Shown here piece after piece: positions 31,001 to 41,800 of a stretch of DNA of 64,000 nucleotides (the stretch's first letter is position 1; every line of letters begins with the position of its first letter). The notes under the pieces were generated by a model. That model searched no databases, was not told where the DNA came from, and saw only the letters and a program-made list of their open reading frames with translations. Source of the DNA: Sacculina carcini (Eukaryota > Arthropoda > Thecostraca > Sacculinidae); contig OU696582.1 in assembly GCA_916048095.2 (NCBI GenBank), positions 5,424,001-5,488,000 of the forward strand, read 5' to 3'. Both the position numbers and the translations under genes were made by a program.

Positions 31001-33075
31001 TTGCTGAGACCAAGCAATATATCCTGTGCTTCGGAGTTTATTTCCCTGCCGTCTGCGAAGTTTGTCAAAACACCTCCTGATGCTTCACCCACGCGAGACG
31101 CTGCATTCAAAAGATTCTGACGAGGTAGCTGATGCTCAGGCTCGGCAGCATTCAACAGCTCACTAAACGCATCACATAGGTGACGCGTAGCACTGAGAAG
31201 ATGATCTCCGGAATCTGTATCGTCCATGAGGGCAGCAATTGTCTTAACTCCACGAGTCACCGAGGGCAAATTGGTGGAAATAGTAGAAATAGCAGCTCCA
31301 ACTGCAGTGTGATCCACGTCCTCATTAGAAACAGATGTCAATGAAACTACTTGGGCAGTGGCAGCATTCATAGCGGCCAACTGTGACGACACCCCCTGCT
31401 TACTAGTGTCCATCGTTGTTTGTTTCCACTTTAACGAAGCAGGATCAGACCCAATATCCGGCAAACGCATGGGAGAGTCTAGTTCACGTTTTGCACTATC
31501 GATTGCCTCTTGACCAACTTCAATTGTATTACACAAAGCACGCTGCGGCTCAGAACCAACCGATGTGACATGAATTTTTTGAACAGTAGGAGGAGCATGA
31601 GAGAGACTCACCTGTCCACGCATAGAACCATGATGTACGGCACCAGGCTGTGCTGGAGAATGCGAAAACGATCCCGGAGAGCCAGTATTCAAAACATCTG
31701 ACTTGGATATTGAGCTTTCCGATACATGTGTGACTTTCGCCGTCCCTTGTTGAATAATAGTGGCCTTGTTTGGAGCCACAGATTCCTCCAACATTATAGC
31801 GTCATCGTCCTTGTCGACTCCCTTCCACTCCTTAGCTTTACGCCTTTTCAAAATAATGTCGATATAGCCAGCAATCAATCGAGAAATTTGCTCGCCCTCG
31901 GCTGTCTGCACCGAATAGTATTGATCCGCATAGTCTCCAAAATCAAAGGTAAATGTGTTAGGACTCGCAGCCCAACGACGTACCGTTGTCAATGGCCACT
32001 CTTTGAGGATCTCCTTGGTTTTTTCATCAAGACGGAGCACGGCTTCCTTGGTCACGCCCACGAGCCGAGGCACCAATTTATTACGCCCTTTCAGCTTTTC
32101 TTTAACCAAAAAGAAACTGACACCGTAGGTAGGCAGAGCACGCGCCTGCTTCACATACTCAACCTTAGCATCGAGTTCAGATAATCCAATATATTGGCGG
32201 TGGACGTTGTTGATTTTGCGCTCAATACCCTTGCTTTTGACATAACACTGCGGTACAAATTCTCTCAAATCAAGAAACCCGGGTCTGTGTTTGCTTTCTT
32301 GAAAATCGCCAAACTGAATTTGACACTGAATTCCACCGAATTCACATGCCTTATCCTCTATAACAGGATGTGTGCCATTCAGAATAGCATCTCTAGTTTG
32401 AACATAGAGAAGATTCAGCTGCACTGGATCGCGTCCATCAATGTTCTGGTCAGAGAAAAATAATTTTCTTCTGAGAAGCAGCGTCTCACTTTCATCGACA
32501 CCCTGCTCTCGCAGCGTTCGACCATGATCAACCCAGCCCAATTCGTCGTCTGTTTTCAATTTCTTCCTCAACGACTCCATCTTGGGATCAATCGCCTTCT
32601 CATCAACCGTCTTGCGTCTTTTCAACGTCAGCGTTCCAAAATTGGGCTTCGGTTGCTCCGGCTCCTCTTCCTTTTCACGAATCAGCGAATATTCATCGTG
32701 GTTGATGATGCCGATTTTCGTACATATCGTCACCATGAGGTTGCCAACCGTCTGTGAATCGTCCACGAGCATCGTCTTCACCGTGCCATCGAGCATACGA
32801 ATTCGCAGCGGCCGCATCTTTTTGCGATACTCGACCACATCCTCATCCTTCAGCATATAGTACTCGAGACTGCGCCCCGCCTCCAGCCAAAAACCCTTCT
32901 TGCTCTCGTCATCCCAGATGAATAAACCGTAATCTTTGTGACTGTCCAGCGCCAGACTTTCGGCGACGCGATCGCGGATGACACGACACGCGTCCAACAC
33001 GGCCATGTTGCGCTCGAATTGCATAACTTTTACCACATTGCGTTCATCAATGCGCACGCGCAATATCAACGCCAT
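25015..33075 (-). CDS. Talin, in a single 8-kb exon
   Basis: Talin links integrin tails to actin and vinculin at adhesion sites and activates integrins. The FERM head is complete: F0 and F1 (residues 1-205, with a basic F1 loop near 145-185), F2 (206-310) and F3 (about 311-410). The F3 text EWPLTTVRRWAASP holds the Arg/Trp pair that contacts the integrin NPxY motif (W368, equal to W359 of mouse talin-1). The helical rod follows. The actin-binding I/LWEQ (R13) module is at about 2355-2500 (DGQWSEGLISAAKMVA) and the dimerisation helix runs to 2548. A Ser/Pro-rich tail of 138 residues follows, absent from vertebrate talins (about 2,540 residues). The start is supported by an in-frame TGA seven codons upstream (33094-33096) and an ACATGG context. 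There is no frameshift, stop or intron. The true C-terminus may be spliced elsewhere. Confidence 0.97.
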   Translation of the reverse strand: MALILRVRIDERNVVKVMQFERNMAVLDACRVIRDRVAESLALDSHKDYGLFIWDDESKKGFWLEAGRSLEYYMLKDEDVVEYRKKMRPLRIRMLDGTVKTMLVDDSQTVGNLMVTICTKIGIINHDEYSLIREKEEEPEQPKPNFGTLTLKRRKTVDEKAIDPKMESLRKKLKTDDELGWVDHGRTLREQGVDESETLLLRRKLFFSDQNIDGRDPVQLNLLYVQTRDAILNGTHPVIEDKACEFGGIQCQIQFGDFQESKHRPGFLDLREFVPQCYVKSKGIERKINNVHRQYIGLSELDAKVEYVKQARALPTYGVSFFLVKEKLKGRNKLVPRLVGVTKEAVLRLDEKTKEILKEWPLTTVRRWAASPNTFTFDFGDYADQYYSVQTAEGEQISRLIAGYIDIILKRRKAKEWKGVDKDDDAIMLEESVAPNKATIIQQGTAKVTHVSESSISKSDVLNTGSPGSFSHSPAQPGAVHHGSMRGQVSLSHAPPTVQKIHVTSVGSEPQRALCNTIEVGQEAIDSAKRELDSPMRLPDIGSDPASLKWKQTTMDTSKQGVSSQLAAMNAATAQVVSLTSVSNEDVDHTAVGAAISTISTNLPSVTRGVKTIAALMDDTDSGDHLLSATRHLCDAFSELLNAAEPEHQLPRQNLLNAASRVGEASGGVLTNFADGREINSEAQDILLGLSKAVANATAALVLKAKNVASMCVDEEQQNRVIGSATQCALTTSQLVAIAKVVSPTIEDTNCQAQLVEASREVTNAVDGVTEECQLGCTDEMLRKQLGIAAADVSRTLNDLLNHIKTGTKPKVRQSADEACVETIMTVTDKMFCEQYDTKEIVNQARTLAHATAQLIQSIKSQAEAAPTSDSQQRLLNAAKQLAEATASMVAAAKKCASDPRNIEQHQALRETAHDLRAVTKVAAADVLRKQLIKRLEDTAKHAASSATQCIAAAQGAGPYNVNPASQDELISDCKQVANLIPSLVRAIRCTLSDSESSAAQLELVQACRSFVHPSMKMVESVHQALPTIQDESSALQLSNTVKQFNSVLADLHAVIARAQEDCGVLEVDAALDTIRALDTELDEFRVAADACQLKPLPGEDPEMAAVSLSNSKKTVGSTMTQLLTAASEGNEDFTGQAARQTANALTDFNNAVRAVAATSDERVTQYSVINAGHEVLSSSIMLIEEVKIIVTNTHNVDSHVRLQNVVKGVSNALNQAVNCLPGQSDVDKVLDGINASKNILATDDFPHTGKSYGELQSDLGNAAGRLNDFSSSVVQAAKTSSVELAKLSIDFGSTHQEIIDTGMGMASQTQDEHNRKVIINSLKSVSATSSNLLIVAKTVSTDPGAPNAKNNLASAARQLTDAINNLVNVCTTAAPGQQECDSAVRLIQSMCPLLSKPVESVIDSSYFECLEAVMDKSRALGDGMTGIANHTRNPDSLKFAHAVATVADSICGLIESAAQASYLIGVSDPTSVAGRPGLVDQGQFARSRDVIQQACHALINPNASQQQVLSAATQIAKHTSALCNSCRKASGHSNNPIAKRHFVQAAKDVANATAALVKEIKTLDQDYCPSNRQRCAQATRPLIEAVDSLCNFANSPEFASIPAKISPQGQHSQQIIADAGERIIDGSSALISAAKDLSVNSRDPDCWQSLANHSKNVSDSIKALVSSIRDKAPGQKECFDTIDRLNEIVRELDQAGMAIANQNLPPRRENTLEGYSDRAGNAVGQVYNIADKIRIAGKGEAEKLGHSVTALCSYYEPLVSSIIGMSSHMINTKQQMALIDQAKTLAESAVQTVSIAKEGGGNPKVHHIHPDIDEAVDFLKDAAQDLLSNVERQVASAGLVSRIVENINTAMVQPVGDARSSIDTTDGFRGFVDYQTKMVQAAKELSKVSQEMTHKSCSESQLLGHLASKLGQCYSQMAYDSRGAVVAANNAEIGKRLHSAVQDLGQACVGLVKACGVCQSSPGDKSCQAQISDGNKNVQNKVAQVLAALKSGSSGTQACINAASTVSGIIGDLDTTIMFATAGTLPSENENANFSDHREDILKTAKALVEDAKTLVAGAASTQEQLAVAAQNGVATMLQLAEVVKLGASSLGSDNSDAQVLLVNAVRDVASALGDLIHATKSAAGKPSTDSSMLDMKESAKVMVTNVTSLLKTIKVVEDEHLRGTRALEATIEALGQELRSFDSSDPPRSAFTPEELVRATRQVTQATAKGVAAGNSCKQEDVIAAVNAGRKAITDLLSTCKGAASKAESNDLKARTLMAGRSIASEYRTLLQQVMMILGKPSAESKQKLPLVSRQIAHYVTELVSAAEQLKGSDWVDADDPSIIAENELLSAASSIDMAAQKLANLRPRKPIREADADMNFDELILDSCQAIAAATSALVKAASSSQRELVSRGIVTRHTHYNAEDGQWSEGLISAAKMVAVGTHSLCQAANALVQGQASEDLLISGAKQVAGSTAQLLVACKVKADPNSAATRRLQEAGNSVKKATDNLVQAAQQSIDQEDERSLVLNKRLVGGLAQEMDAQSDVLRKERELEDARLRLAALRRAKYGEGTESEGEGYMSGYDSSRLETSRSEFSGVPGPARPFSPAQSTPGSAFSKRSITKYNVTQESSVRQESSPELSRVTSTLSNVTVQDRSCADVASSIAEGPSFSESMKHFRSATGKGPKPVVPPKSAVANRINRFNQ

Positions 33076-33600
33076 GTCGGCGACACGCTTGCCTCACCGC
33101 GAAACACTCGGCACAAATACCACCACTACTTGAACAGAAAGTACCACACCTATAAGTCACCACGCGTCATTCGCAGACACAATGTCAGCACTGATCACTG
33201 ATGACGCTGTGTAAATACGAGGACACCACGACGAACGCAGCAGTATCACTGTACACACCAACGACCGATGCCTGCACTCGACTGATCCCAGAATACCTGC
33301 CGACACACATTACGCCACTGCGTCAGTCAGCGCACACGCGCATACATACACACAGAGGCAACAACCACTGTCGCGCACGCGCATGCGCACACCCACACAC
33401 ATACACACATACGGGCACCGCCTCAGCTCAGACACATGCATATCCTACAGACATACATACATACACACATAGCGTGCACACACGCACAGACACACACACA
33501 AAAACACCACCAGTGATAATAGCACCACCACCAGTACTGGCGGTCACAAAATCAACTACATCCAGCGCCCTCAGCGTTGCGCAACGAATCCTATATGCAT
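33076..33600 (-). promoter_or_regulatory. Talin 5' flank
   Basis: Immediately upstream of the talin ATG. GC-moderate to 33300, then a CA-rich block (33330-33510). No TATA box close to the gene is obvious. Assigned as promoter only by position. Confidence 0.3.
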
Positions 33601-33628
33601 TCACACACGCCAACCATAGGATTTCTCT

Positions 33629-33750
33629 ACAGTAGAGGTTCTCAATGTTTTCTGGCAGCGACCCAAAATTGCACACAGATCAAACATCATGACCCAATCC
33701 TACATACACGAATTTTGTGCATATGCAGATAATACGCTTTAAATAAATCA
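33629..33750. mobile_element. Left end of a hAT MITE
   Basis: Reads cagtagaggttctcaatg then ggcagcgaccc, which resembles the common CAGTGGTTCTCAACC...GACCC hAT terminus. No matching right end found. Confidence 0.3.
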
Positions 33751-33837
33751 TTTACTTTGAAAGACGCATCGGATGTTCGGTAGAAGCACAATATCCAAAA
33801 GTTATTTTCGTTGTTTGATTGAAAACCATGTAATTTT

Positions 33838-35235
33838 TCGTCCACCTAATTGTAATTGGTGTTTTCATCGACCTTAAAAAGACCTTCGATACTTTAGACC
33901 ATAATATCCTGCTGAATAAATGAAATATGTACGGCATTAGAGGTATTTAACTTTCACTATTCAGAGATTACCTGTGCGATAAATCCCCAATAGTATCATT
34001 GAACAACGTATATTCCGAAAAAGAAGCAGTAAAATACGGCGTACCACAAGGTTCTATTCTGGGGCCAACGTTGTTTCTTCTATATGTAAACGACATGTTT
34101 AAAGCAGTTACATCCGGTAAGCTAGTAGTGTTTGCCGAAGACACCAAGTTGGTTTGCTCTGGCGCTACGGTGAAAGAAGCCTTCGAAACTGAAAATAGTG
34201 AATTAAGGGCTCTAAATGACTGGCTTATACAAAACAAACTGTCGTTAAACACCGAAAAACCAAATGTGTCTTGTTCTCGTCTCCAAGACTCAATGTTGAT
34301 CCGGACGGCGAAATTATTATCAACAATACCAGCATATCCAGAGTCGAAACAATACATTTTCTTGGCGTGACACTCGATAACAAGATATGCTGGAAAGACC
34401 ACATAATTTGCACAGCATGAAGAGTATCAAAAGCCGCATTCATTCTTGGTAAAGCGAGACATTTACTTCAAAGAGAAGAAAGCTTAATGCCTTACAATGC
34501 TCTGGTTAAACCCTATCTTGAATATGCCTGCGAAATATGGGACCACACATGTAAATCATACATGAAAAGATCAGAGGTATTGCAAAAAGGAATTGTTCGA
34601 ATCATATACAACTTACCACGAAATACACCATCCAAACCGCTTTTCACCAGAGGAAAACTATTGAATATTTCAGGTCTTATACACTTCAAAACAAGTAAAT
34701 TAATGTACAAAGGTTTTGATAAAAAATTGCATAAAAATCTGCAGATTTGTTTTGAAACAAATCCTCGTCATCCCGATCTGTTCCTAGTTCAAAACAGAAG
34801 AACATACGTCAGAAATCAAGCTTTGACCATAAATGGTGTGAAACTGTGGAATGAATTGGTGAAGAACAAAGAAATAATTCTGAGTGAAATGACGCCTATG
34901 AAAAAATTCACATGCATATTCAACACCATTCACTTGAAATATATGTAAATAACAAAGCCCAATGTTGACTCAATTGCCTGGTGGAGATTGCCGATCTTCT
35001 TATGATCTCATTATGAAACTGATCTCTTGCTGAACTGTTAATTTAAGGTACAGCAAGCAACGCGTCTATTACTTGCGACTGTAAATTTCCAACTAAGCTG
35101 TATATATATGTTTTTTCATTTTATTTCATTTGTTCTTGCTTTTTTTCAAGGGATATAAGCCTTTATGGCTTCTCCCGACACATGAAAATATGTTGTTTGG
35201 TTCTATTATATGTGTACTGTGTCGTTTAAAAAAAT
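33838..35235 (+). pseudogene. 5'-truncated CR1-superclade RT (second copy of element E)
   Basis: Begins inside the RT (GVFIDLKKTFDTLDHNIL), continues through YGVPQGSILGPTLFLLYVND and VVFAEDTKLVC, and ends FNTIHLKYM. The catalytic box reads FAED instead of FADD, so it is inactive. Frames shift near 34265 and 34420. The 3' UTR from 34948 matches the 3' UTR of element E (38722-39037, minus). It is about 90-95% similar by eye to E. Confidence 0.85.
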
Positions 35236-35479
35236 AATTTCTCGAAATACTTACATTGTAATTTGTGCGAAACATGCGGGTTTTCTTCAATAATTACTCG
35301 AATTGTTTCATACAAGAACAAATGCTTCAATTTGATACCAAATTTGTTCACCTATTGCAACTGTCATAGAAGTTACACGTATATATTAGATAGAAATGAT
35401 TGTGATTTTCGGTTTTCATGTTAAAGACACGGGAAACCGTGCATGAGGTAAAAAAATCGCCGAATGCTAAATCGCTCAT

Positions 35480-35755
35480 GCTGGTCTTTCCTCTAGTGCA
35501 CTTTCCCTTCTCACTTCTTACCTCACCAACCGATCTTACTCAGTCCGATTCAACTCTACCACCTCATCATCTGTCCTTCTCACTTCTGGAGTGCCACAAG
35601 GCTCGCTCCTTGGTCCTCTCCTCTTCAATCTCTGTCTCATCTTTGTACTTAATCTTGAGCCGCTATCCTATTGCGTACCATATTTATGCTGACGACGTCC
35701 AAATATATTTTCCCGTCACTGTTCCTTTCACTGTGAAACTGTGTTTACTCTTAAA
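35480..35755 (+). pseudogene. L2-like RT fragment
   Basis: SALSLLTSYLTNRSYSVRF, then SGVPQGSLLGPLLFNL and, one frame over, YHIYADDVQIYFPV. A short scrap of the 17340-18790 / 52130-57399 family. Confidence 0.75.
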
Positions 35756-36059
35756 ACAAACATGAATTAACTTCCATGGGCAAAACGATTTTTAGTCACT
35801 AGGCTTTCATAAATAAGGCCACTGGGTATTTGGATTTGGACTTTGCAAACATATGTGGGTGTTTAAAATGGACTGCTTTCGCAATTGGAAGCGGTTTAAA
35901 ACTTCCGTTGCCTATAGATGCTACAATGTGAAATTCAAGATCATGTGTGTACATTTTTATGATTTTCTTTTTTTTCTTCTTTAAATATTTACAAAACTCT
36001 TGGTAAGTGGTACTGAAATATGTTTAACTGTATACTAAATAGCATGGTACAATCCTTTT

Positions 36060-36185
36060 TTATTTGTGTGTGCAAAGTGTAAAAAAACAACAAAAAACAT
36101 GTTTTTTTTTATAAAAAAACGTGGCTTTTCGTTTTTGTTAAAAAACTTATTTTTGAAGAAAAAAAACGTTTTTTTCAAACCCTGC
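36060..36185. repeat. A/T-homopolymer-rich block related to the hAT element at 19830
   Basis: Runs such as aaaaaacgtttttt and acatgttttttt repeat the end text of the 1.56-kb hAT element. Probably a degraded copy end. Confidence 0.35.
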
Positions 36186-36299
36186 TGTAAACGTTCACTG
36201 CAGGCAAATCATATATTATAACACTGTTTGCTCATAATATGCTGGAAAAATAAAAGAAACAAACCTTTGATTCTCACGATTTCACTATGAGAGGAAAGG

Positions 36300-38624
36300 A
36301 ACAAGAGAAAACTCTCCGTGGGCAGGCAAAACACTTGGAAGGTACTGGGAAAGGAAAGTACAGGATAGTGGGTACAGCGTGGAACCACAGGTTGGTAAAA
36401 GTGAGAGTGTCAAAAGTAAAGCAGCAATAGTAGTGAATTTCTGCTATGTGGATGTGTTAACGTTTGAAAAGAAAGTTGAACTGCAACAAAGATTGTGTGA
36501 TACGAAAAATTTGCAATGGGATAAGCCAAAAAAATTCAGGTATGAGAAAGATTCAGCTGACTATTGTTTGGAAGGATACAGTATGATTGAAATAAAATTA
36601 CATTGTATGAAAAGAAGGGGTATGATAATGTATGTTAGGCAGGGAGTACTTTTCAAAATGGTTGAGTTCAAGCGAATTTCTGCGAATATTGTAGTTTGTT
36701 GTTGTTTGGTGCAAGCGGTGATGTTCTAATATATAGAAGTCCTAATAGTGACAAAGATAACAACAATAGTCTCCTGCAGCTCATGCAAGAAATTAGCGAT
36801 GCGAAAGCTAAATTCAAGGTGTTGGTTGGCGACTTCAACCTGCCAAACATCAAATGGAAAAAATACACATAAAGTGGTGGACCTCAGGAATTCAGTTATC
36901 TTTTTATTGAGAACATAACTTTTATTGAGAAACTTATAGATTGTTATTTATGCAACATATTCAGGAGGTTACTAGAATGAGAGGAGCAAATGCTGCTAGT
37001 ACTCTTGATCTTTTATTCACGAACGACGATGAAATACTAGAGGATGTGTGTATAGATTGTCCGATAGGAAAAAGTGACCATGTTTGAATCAACGCCCGCT
37101 TGAACTTGAAAGTATAAGATTATGTCAGAAAAAAAAATTAATGTATGAAAAGGCGGACTATGAAACAATGAAATGTAAACTAAACATTGACTGGAAGACA
37201 TTTCTCGGATATGTCACAAACACTGATGAAAAAATGGAGATTTAGGAGTAGACTAAGGCAGCTTATTGATGAATATGTACCAAGACGAGGAACCGATATG
37301 AGGCAGGCAGGAGCTTGTAAAAGCGTATACATGAGTAAGAAAATATGGCAAAGAATACAAAAACAGAGACTATGGAATAAGATGAAAAAGATGAAGACGG
37401 AAGGTAGCTTGCCGAATCAGTACAAGAATATTGAGACAGAATATCGACGTTTGAACAATCAGATTAGAAGAGAAACCAGAAATGCTACAAAAAACAGGGA
37501 ACAAGAGCTAGCAAAAAATGTGAAAAGAAACCGAAAGGTATTCTGGAAGTATGTAGCTTCAAAGACTAAAATCAAATCGAGAATCAGGGATCTATATCTT
37601 GATGAGAACAACAAAGAAAAAACAGCAACGTCAAGCGAGGAGAAATCACAAATACTGTCGAAACAATTTGCGAGCGTGTTCATTGAGGAGCCTGATGAAA
37701 AAAATACCCACGGCGGAAAAGAAGAATGTACCGACATTGGACAATTTTTAGATAACGAAGGAGACGATTAGGAGAGTATTAAAATGCTTGAAAACGGACA
37801 ATTCGCCAGGAGCTGGTGGCATACATCTCAAAATTATAAAGGGACTACGTGAAGAATTACTGGAGCCCTTGTCTATCATATTTACAAGCTCTTTGAAGGA
37901 AGGAACGGTACCAGAGGAGTGGAAGGAAGCACACATTACAGCTATTTTCAAGAAAGGGGACAGAAGAGATCCTGGCAATTACAGACCAGTAAGTCCAACA
38001 AGTGTTATATGCAAGGTGATGGAGACATTGATGCGGGAAAGAATAAGTATTCATATAGAGGAAAACAGCCTCTCCATCCGACGACAATATGGATTTATTA
38101 CAGGAAAATCTACGGTGTTACAGCTGATAAATGTAATGGAGTCTTGGACAGATGCTATTGATCGGGGACTGCCGGTGGATATTGTGTATCTGGATTTCAT
38201 GAAGGCTTTCGATAGGGTTCCACATGAAAGGTTGATTGAAAAGATATCGGGATATAATATAAATGGGAATGTTAGAAATTGGATTCAAAGTTTTTTGACG
38301 GGAAGACGACAGAGACTTGAGGTCATTGGTGAGGTATCCGACTGGAGAAATGTTAGTAGTGGCGTCCCTCAAGGTTCGGTCTTGGGACCTCTGCTGTTCG
38401 TGGTATTTATAAACGATTTGCCGGATATAGTCAGAAATAACAGCCAGGTGTATCTCTATGCAGATGACATAAAATATATAGGGTGATTAAAGATGTTGAA
38501 GACTGTTTGAAACTACAAGAGGATTTGGATGAAGTAAAAAAATGGTCAGAAAACTGGCTACTGAGGTTCCATCCTGACAAAACTAAGTATCTGAGAATTG
38601 GTAGACCTACGGTGGAGGATAGAA
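36300..38624 (+). pseudogene. Element G (CR1-like non-LTR), part 1: endonuclease and RT
   Basis: Endonuclease pieces: EGYSMIEIKLHCMKRRGMI near 36575, FKVLVGDFNLPNIKW near 36810, ASTLDLLFTNDDEI and GKSDHV near 37000-37085. RT: SPGAGGIHLKIIK near 37800, HITAIFKKGDRRDPGNYRPV near 37930, YLDFMKAFDRVPHERL near 38190, SSGVPQGSVLGPLLFVVFIN near 38360 and LYADDIKYI near 38455. After 38487 the frame shifts, but VKKWSENWLLRFHPDKTKYL is legible to 38610. Many stops in the endonuclease. It is cut by element H at 38624 and resumes at 44774. Confidence 0.85.
38618..38624. repeat. Target-site duplication of element H, left copy
   Basis: GATAGAA; the same 7 bp follow the 3' tail of H at 44767-44773. Removing 38625-44773 joins the G reading VEDR directly to NYRMYEYIL. 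Confidence 0.8.
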
Positions 38625-38721
38625 TATAAAATATTGCAATATTGGAAAAAAATTATACTCATATGGTGTTCGCGGGATAGCACACGAATGGATATCAAAC
38701 TACTTGTCAAATAGAAGACAG
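38625..38721 (+). pseudogene. Element H, 5' fragment
   Basis: Encodes KLYSYGVRGIAHEWISNYLS and NRRQ, the RT stretch just before the conserved VPQGS block. It is interrupted by element E and resumes at about 43615. Confidence 0.75.
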
Positions 38722-39037
38722 AATTTGTATTTGTATTTATATTTCGAAACGACACAGTAAACATATAATAACAACAAACAACATATTTTCATGTGTCGGG
38801 GCAAGCCATAAAGGCTTATATCCCTTGAAAAAAGCAAGAAAAAATAAAATAAAAGAAGAAAAAGAAAAAAGATATATATACAGTTTAGTTCAGTTGGAAA
38901 TGTACAGTGGCAAGTAATAGACGCGTTGCTTGCTGTACCTTAAATCTACAGTTCAGCAAGAGCTCAGTTTCATAATGAGATCATAAGAAAATCGGCAACC
39001 TCCACCAGGCAATTGAGTCAACATTGGGCTTTGTTAT

Positions 39038-40731
39038 TTACATATATTTTAAGAGAATAGTGTTGAATAGGCATGTTGTGAATTTTTTCATAGACGTCAT
39101 GTCACTCAGAATTATGTCTTTGTTCTTCACCAATTCATTCCACAGCTTCACACCGTTTATGGTCAAAGCTTGATTTCTGGCGTATGTTCTTCTGTGTTGA
39201 ACTAGGAACAGGTCGGGACGACGAGGATTTGTTTCAAAACAAACCTGTAGATTTTTGTGCAATTTTTTATAAAAAACTTTGTACATTAATTTACATGTTT
39301 TGAAGTGTATAAGACCTGAAATATTCAATAGTTTTCCTCTGGTGAAAAGTGGTTTGGATGGTGTGTTTCGTGGTAAATTGTATATGATTCTAACTATTCG
39401 TTCTTGCAAGACCTCTAATCTGTTCATGTATGATTTGCATGTGTGGCCCCATATTTCGCAAGCATACTCAAGATAGGGTTTAACCAGGGCATTGTAAAGC
39501 ATTAAACTTTCATCTATTGGAAGTAAATGTCTCCCTTTACGAAGAATGAATGCGGCTTTTGATACTTTTCTTGCTGTGCAATTGATGTGATCTTTCCAGC
39601 ATATCTTGCTAGCGAGTGTCACGCCAAGAAAAAGTATTGTTTCGACTCTGGATATGCTGGTATTATTGATAATAATTTCGCCGTCCGGATCAACATTGAG
39701 TCTTGGAGACGAGAACAAGACAAATTTGGTTTTTTCGGTGTTTAACGACAGTTTGTTTTGTATAAGCCAGTCATTTAGAGCCCTTAATTCACTATTTGCA
39801 GTTTCGAAGGCTTCTTTCACCGTAGCGCCAAAGCAAACTAGGTTGGTATCGTCGGCAAACACTACTAGCTTACCGGATGTAACTGCTTTAAACATGTCGT
39901 TTACATATAGAAGAAACAACGTTGGCCCCAGAATAGAACCTTGCGGTACTCCGTATTTTACTGTTTCTTTTTCGGAATATACGTTGTTAATGAGACTATT
40001 TGGGATCTATCGCACACGTAATCTATAAATAGTGAAAGTGAAATGCCTCTAACGCCGTGCATAGTTAATTTATTCAGCTGGATAGTATGGTCTAAAGTAT
40101 CGAGGGCCTTTTTAAGGTCGATGAAAACACCAATGGAACACAATTTTCTGTTAACTTGCTTGGAGATCTCCTCGGTCAAGTCTAGAATGGCGTGTGACGT
40201 ATTTTTACCTGGGCGAAAACCGTATTGATTTTTATCTATAAGATTATATTTATTTATGTACTCATTGATTCTGATGTGAATTAATTTTTCTAATAGTTTG
40301 GAGAACTGGGGTAGCAGTGAAATTGGCCTGTAATTTGCACACACATTTGTATCTCCCCTCTTGTACAATGGAATCACCTTGGCAATTTTCATTTGTGATG
40401 GAAACTTGCCTGATGAGAGTGATAGGTTGAAAAAATACTCTAACGGATGAATTATGAATGTACTTGCTAATTTGATCATCTGCATATTGAGACCGAATAT
40501 ATCAAACGAATATTTGTTTTTTAAACATTTGATTATACGAGAAATTTCAAAGGCGTTAGTTTGCCGCAGGAAAAAAGACTTACTAAAATTCGATGATATT
40601 TTGTTCTGAAAGTAACTGTTCAGTGTATTGCATATAACATATGTGTTTGTGATCTTTGTATTATTGAATGCAATTTCCCATGGAATGACCCTACTCTTGG
40701 GTTTTCTTCGAATTGCTTCGTTCAAAATCAT
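39038..40731 (-). pseudogene. Element E reverse transcriptase
   Basis: Two frames joined by one indel near 39970. The first (40731-39958) has FDIFGLNMQMIKL, KVIPLYKRGDTNVCANYRPI, NQYGFRPGKNTSHA and GVFIDLKKALDTLDH. The second (39919-39038) has LVVFADDTNLVCF with the FADD catalytic box intact, then LNTEKTKFVLFSS, PYLEYACEIWGHT and the C-terminal FNTILLKYM. Only the single frameshift stands between this and a complete RT, so the copy is fairly young. Confidence 0.88.
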
Positions 40732-40925
40732 CCAAGTTCCTCTGATGTTATTTTTGTTCTCGTTCAGTAAATTCCTATAGTAATGTCTTTTTGCACCCTT
40801 AATAAATTATTCAGCTTATTTCTGTAGTTTTTGTAAATGATTTCACTCTCCGGTGTCTTCTCCCTTTGATATTTTATATATAATGTATTTTTTTGTAAAC
40901 ATGATATTACCAAACCTTTTGTCAG

Positions 40926-41800
40926 TCAGCTCTTCTTTTTACGACGGTGAGCGTTTTTCATTTTGTATGGAAAGTGTTTATCGACAAGTGCGACAAATAT
41001 TTCAACAAAATTATTAAAACTAGATTCTGCATCATTTGTGTAAATAACATCCCAGCTGAGCTCCTGGAGGTCATTTACAAAATTGATCTTAGCCGAGTCC
41101 GTTATTTGTCTTGAGTACGACGAGTTTTCACTCTCAGGTGTGTTGTTTATGTATGTTGTTATTGCGAACACTGGCAGGTGATCACTGATGTCACTTATAA
41201 AAGTACCACTGTGTATTTGGGTGTTGATATCATTGGTGAAAATATTATCTATCAGAGTAGTTGACCTTTTGTCTACACGTGTTGGGACATTGATCAGCGG
41301 TCTGAAACCGTGACTATAGACGGTATCTAGTATTTTTCCTGTTTGCTGCAATTCTGTCTGTAACATATTGATATTGAAATCACTCATGACAAACCAAGTT
41401 TTATTGTAGTTAATGTCCAACAGATTGCTGAGATGATCCACAAATACGTCAACTGATGAATTCGGAGATTTGTAAATAAATGAAAATAACATTTGATTGT
41501 TGTTGAGCGTGACTTCCACTGTTATTATTTCACATACGTCTTCAACTACATTGGATTTAGCGAAATTTTGGAAGCTTTCAAGCTAGGCCTGACGTAAAGA
41601 AGAACACCGCCACCTCTTTTGTGCTCACGTGATGTACAGAACTTATCATAATTATCCAGTTTGAAGTAGTCGATGCTCAAACCTTGGTTGAACCACGTTT
41701 CTGAGATTCCTATGACATCAAATTTGTGCTCTATAATCTCTAAGGTAGTGGTCAATTGGCAGAAATTTTTCTTTAGACTTCGAGCGTTGACATATAGCAT
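40926..41800 (-). pseudogene. Element E endonuclease
   Basis: APE-type: LYVNARSLKKNF, FDVIGISETWFNQG and KRGGGVLLYV in 41800-41546; then SFIYKSPNSSVDVF, WFVMSDFNINMLQ and ISDISDHLPVFAI in 41519-40926. The catalytic Glu (SETW), Asp/Asn (SDFNIN) and Asp-His (SDHLPV) are present. A frame change lies near 41530 and another near 40926 before the RT. Confidence 0.85.

Noticed and set aside
25015-33075. Talin as a dead processed pseudogene
   Set aside because: 2,686 codons without a stop or frameshift, an in-frame stop upstream of ATG and a good donor site at the 3' end argue for a live gene.
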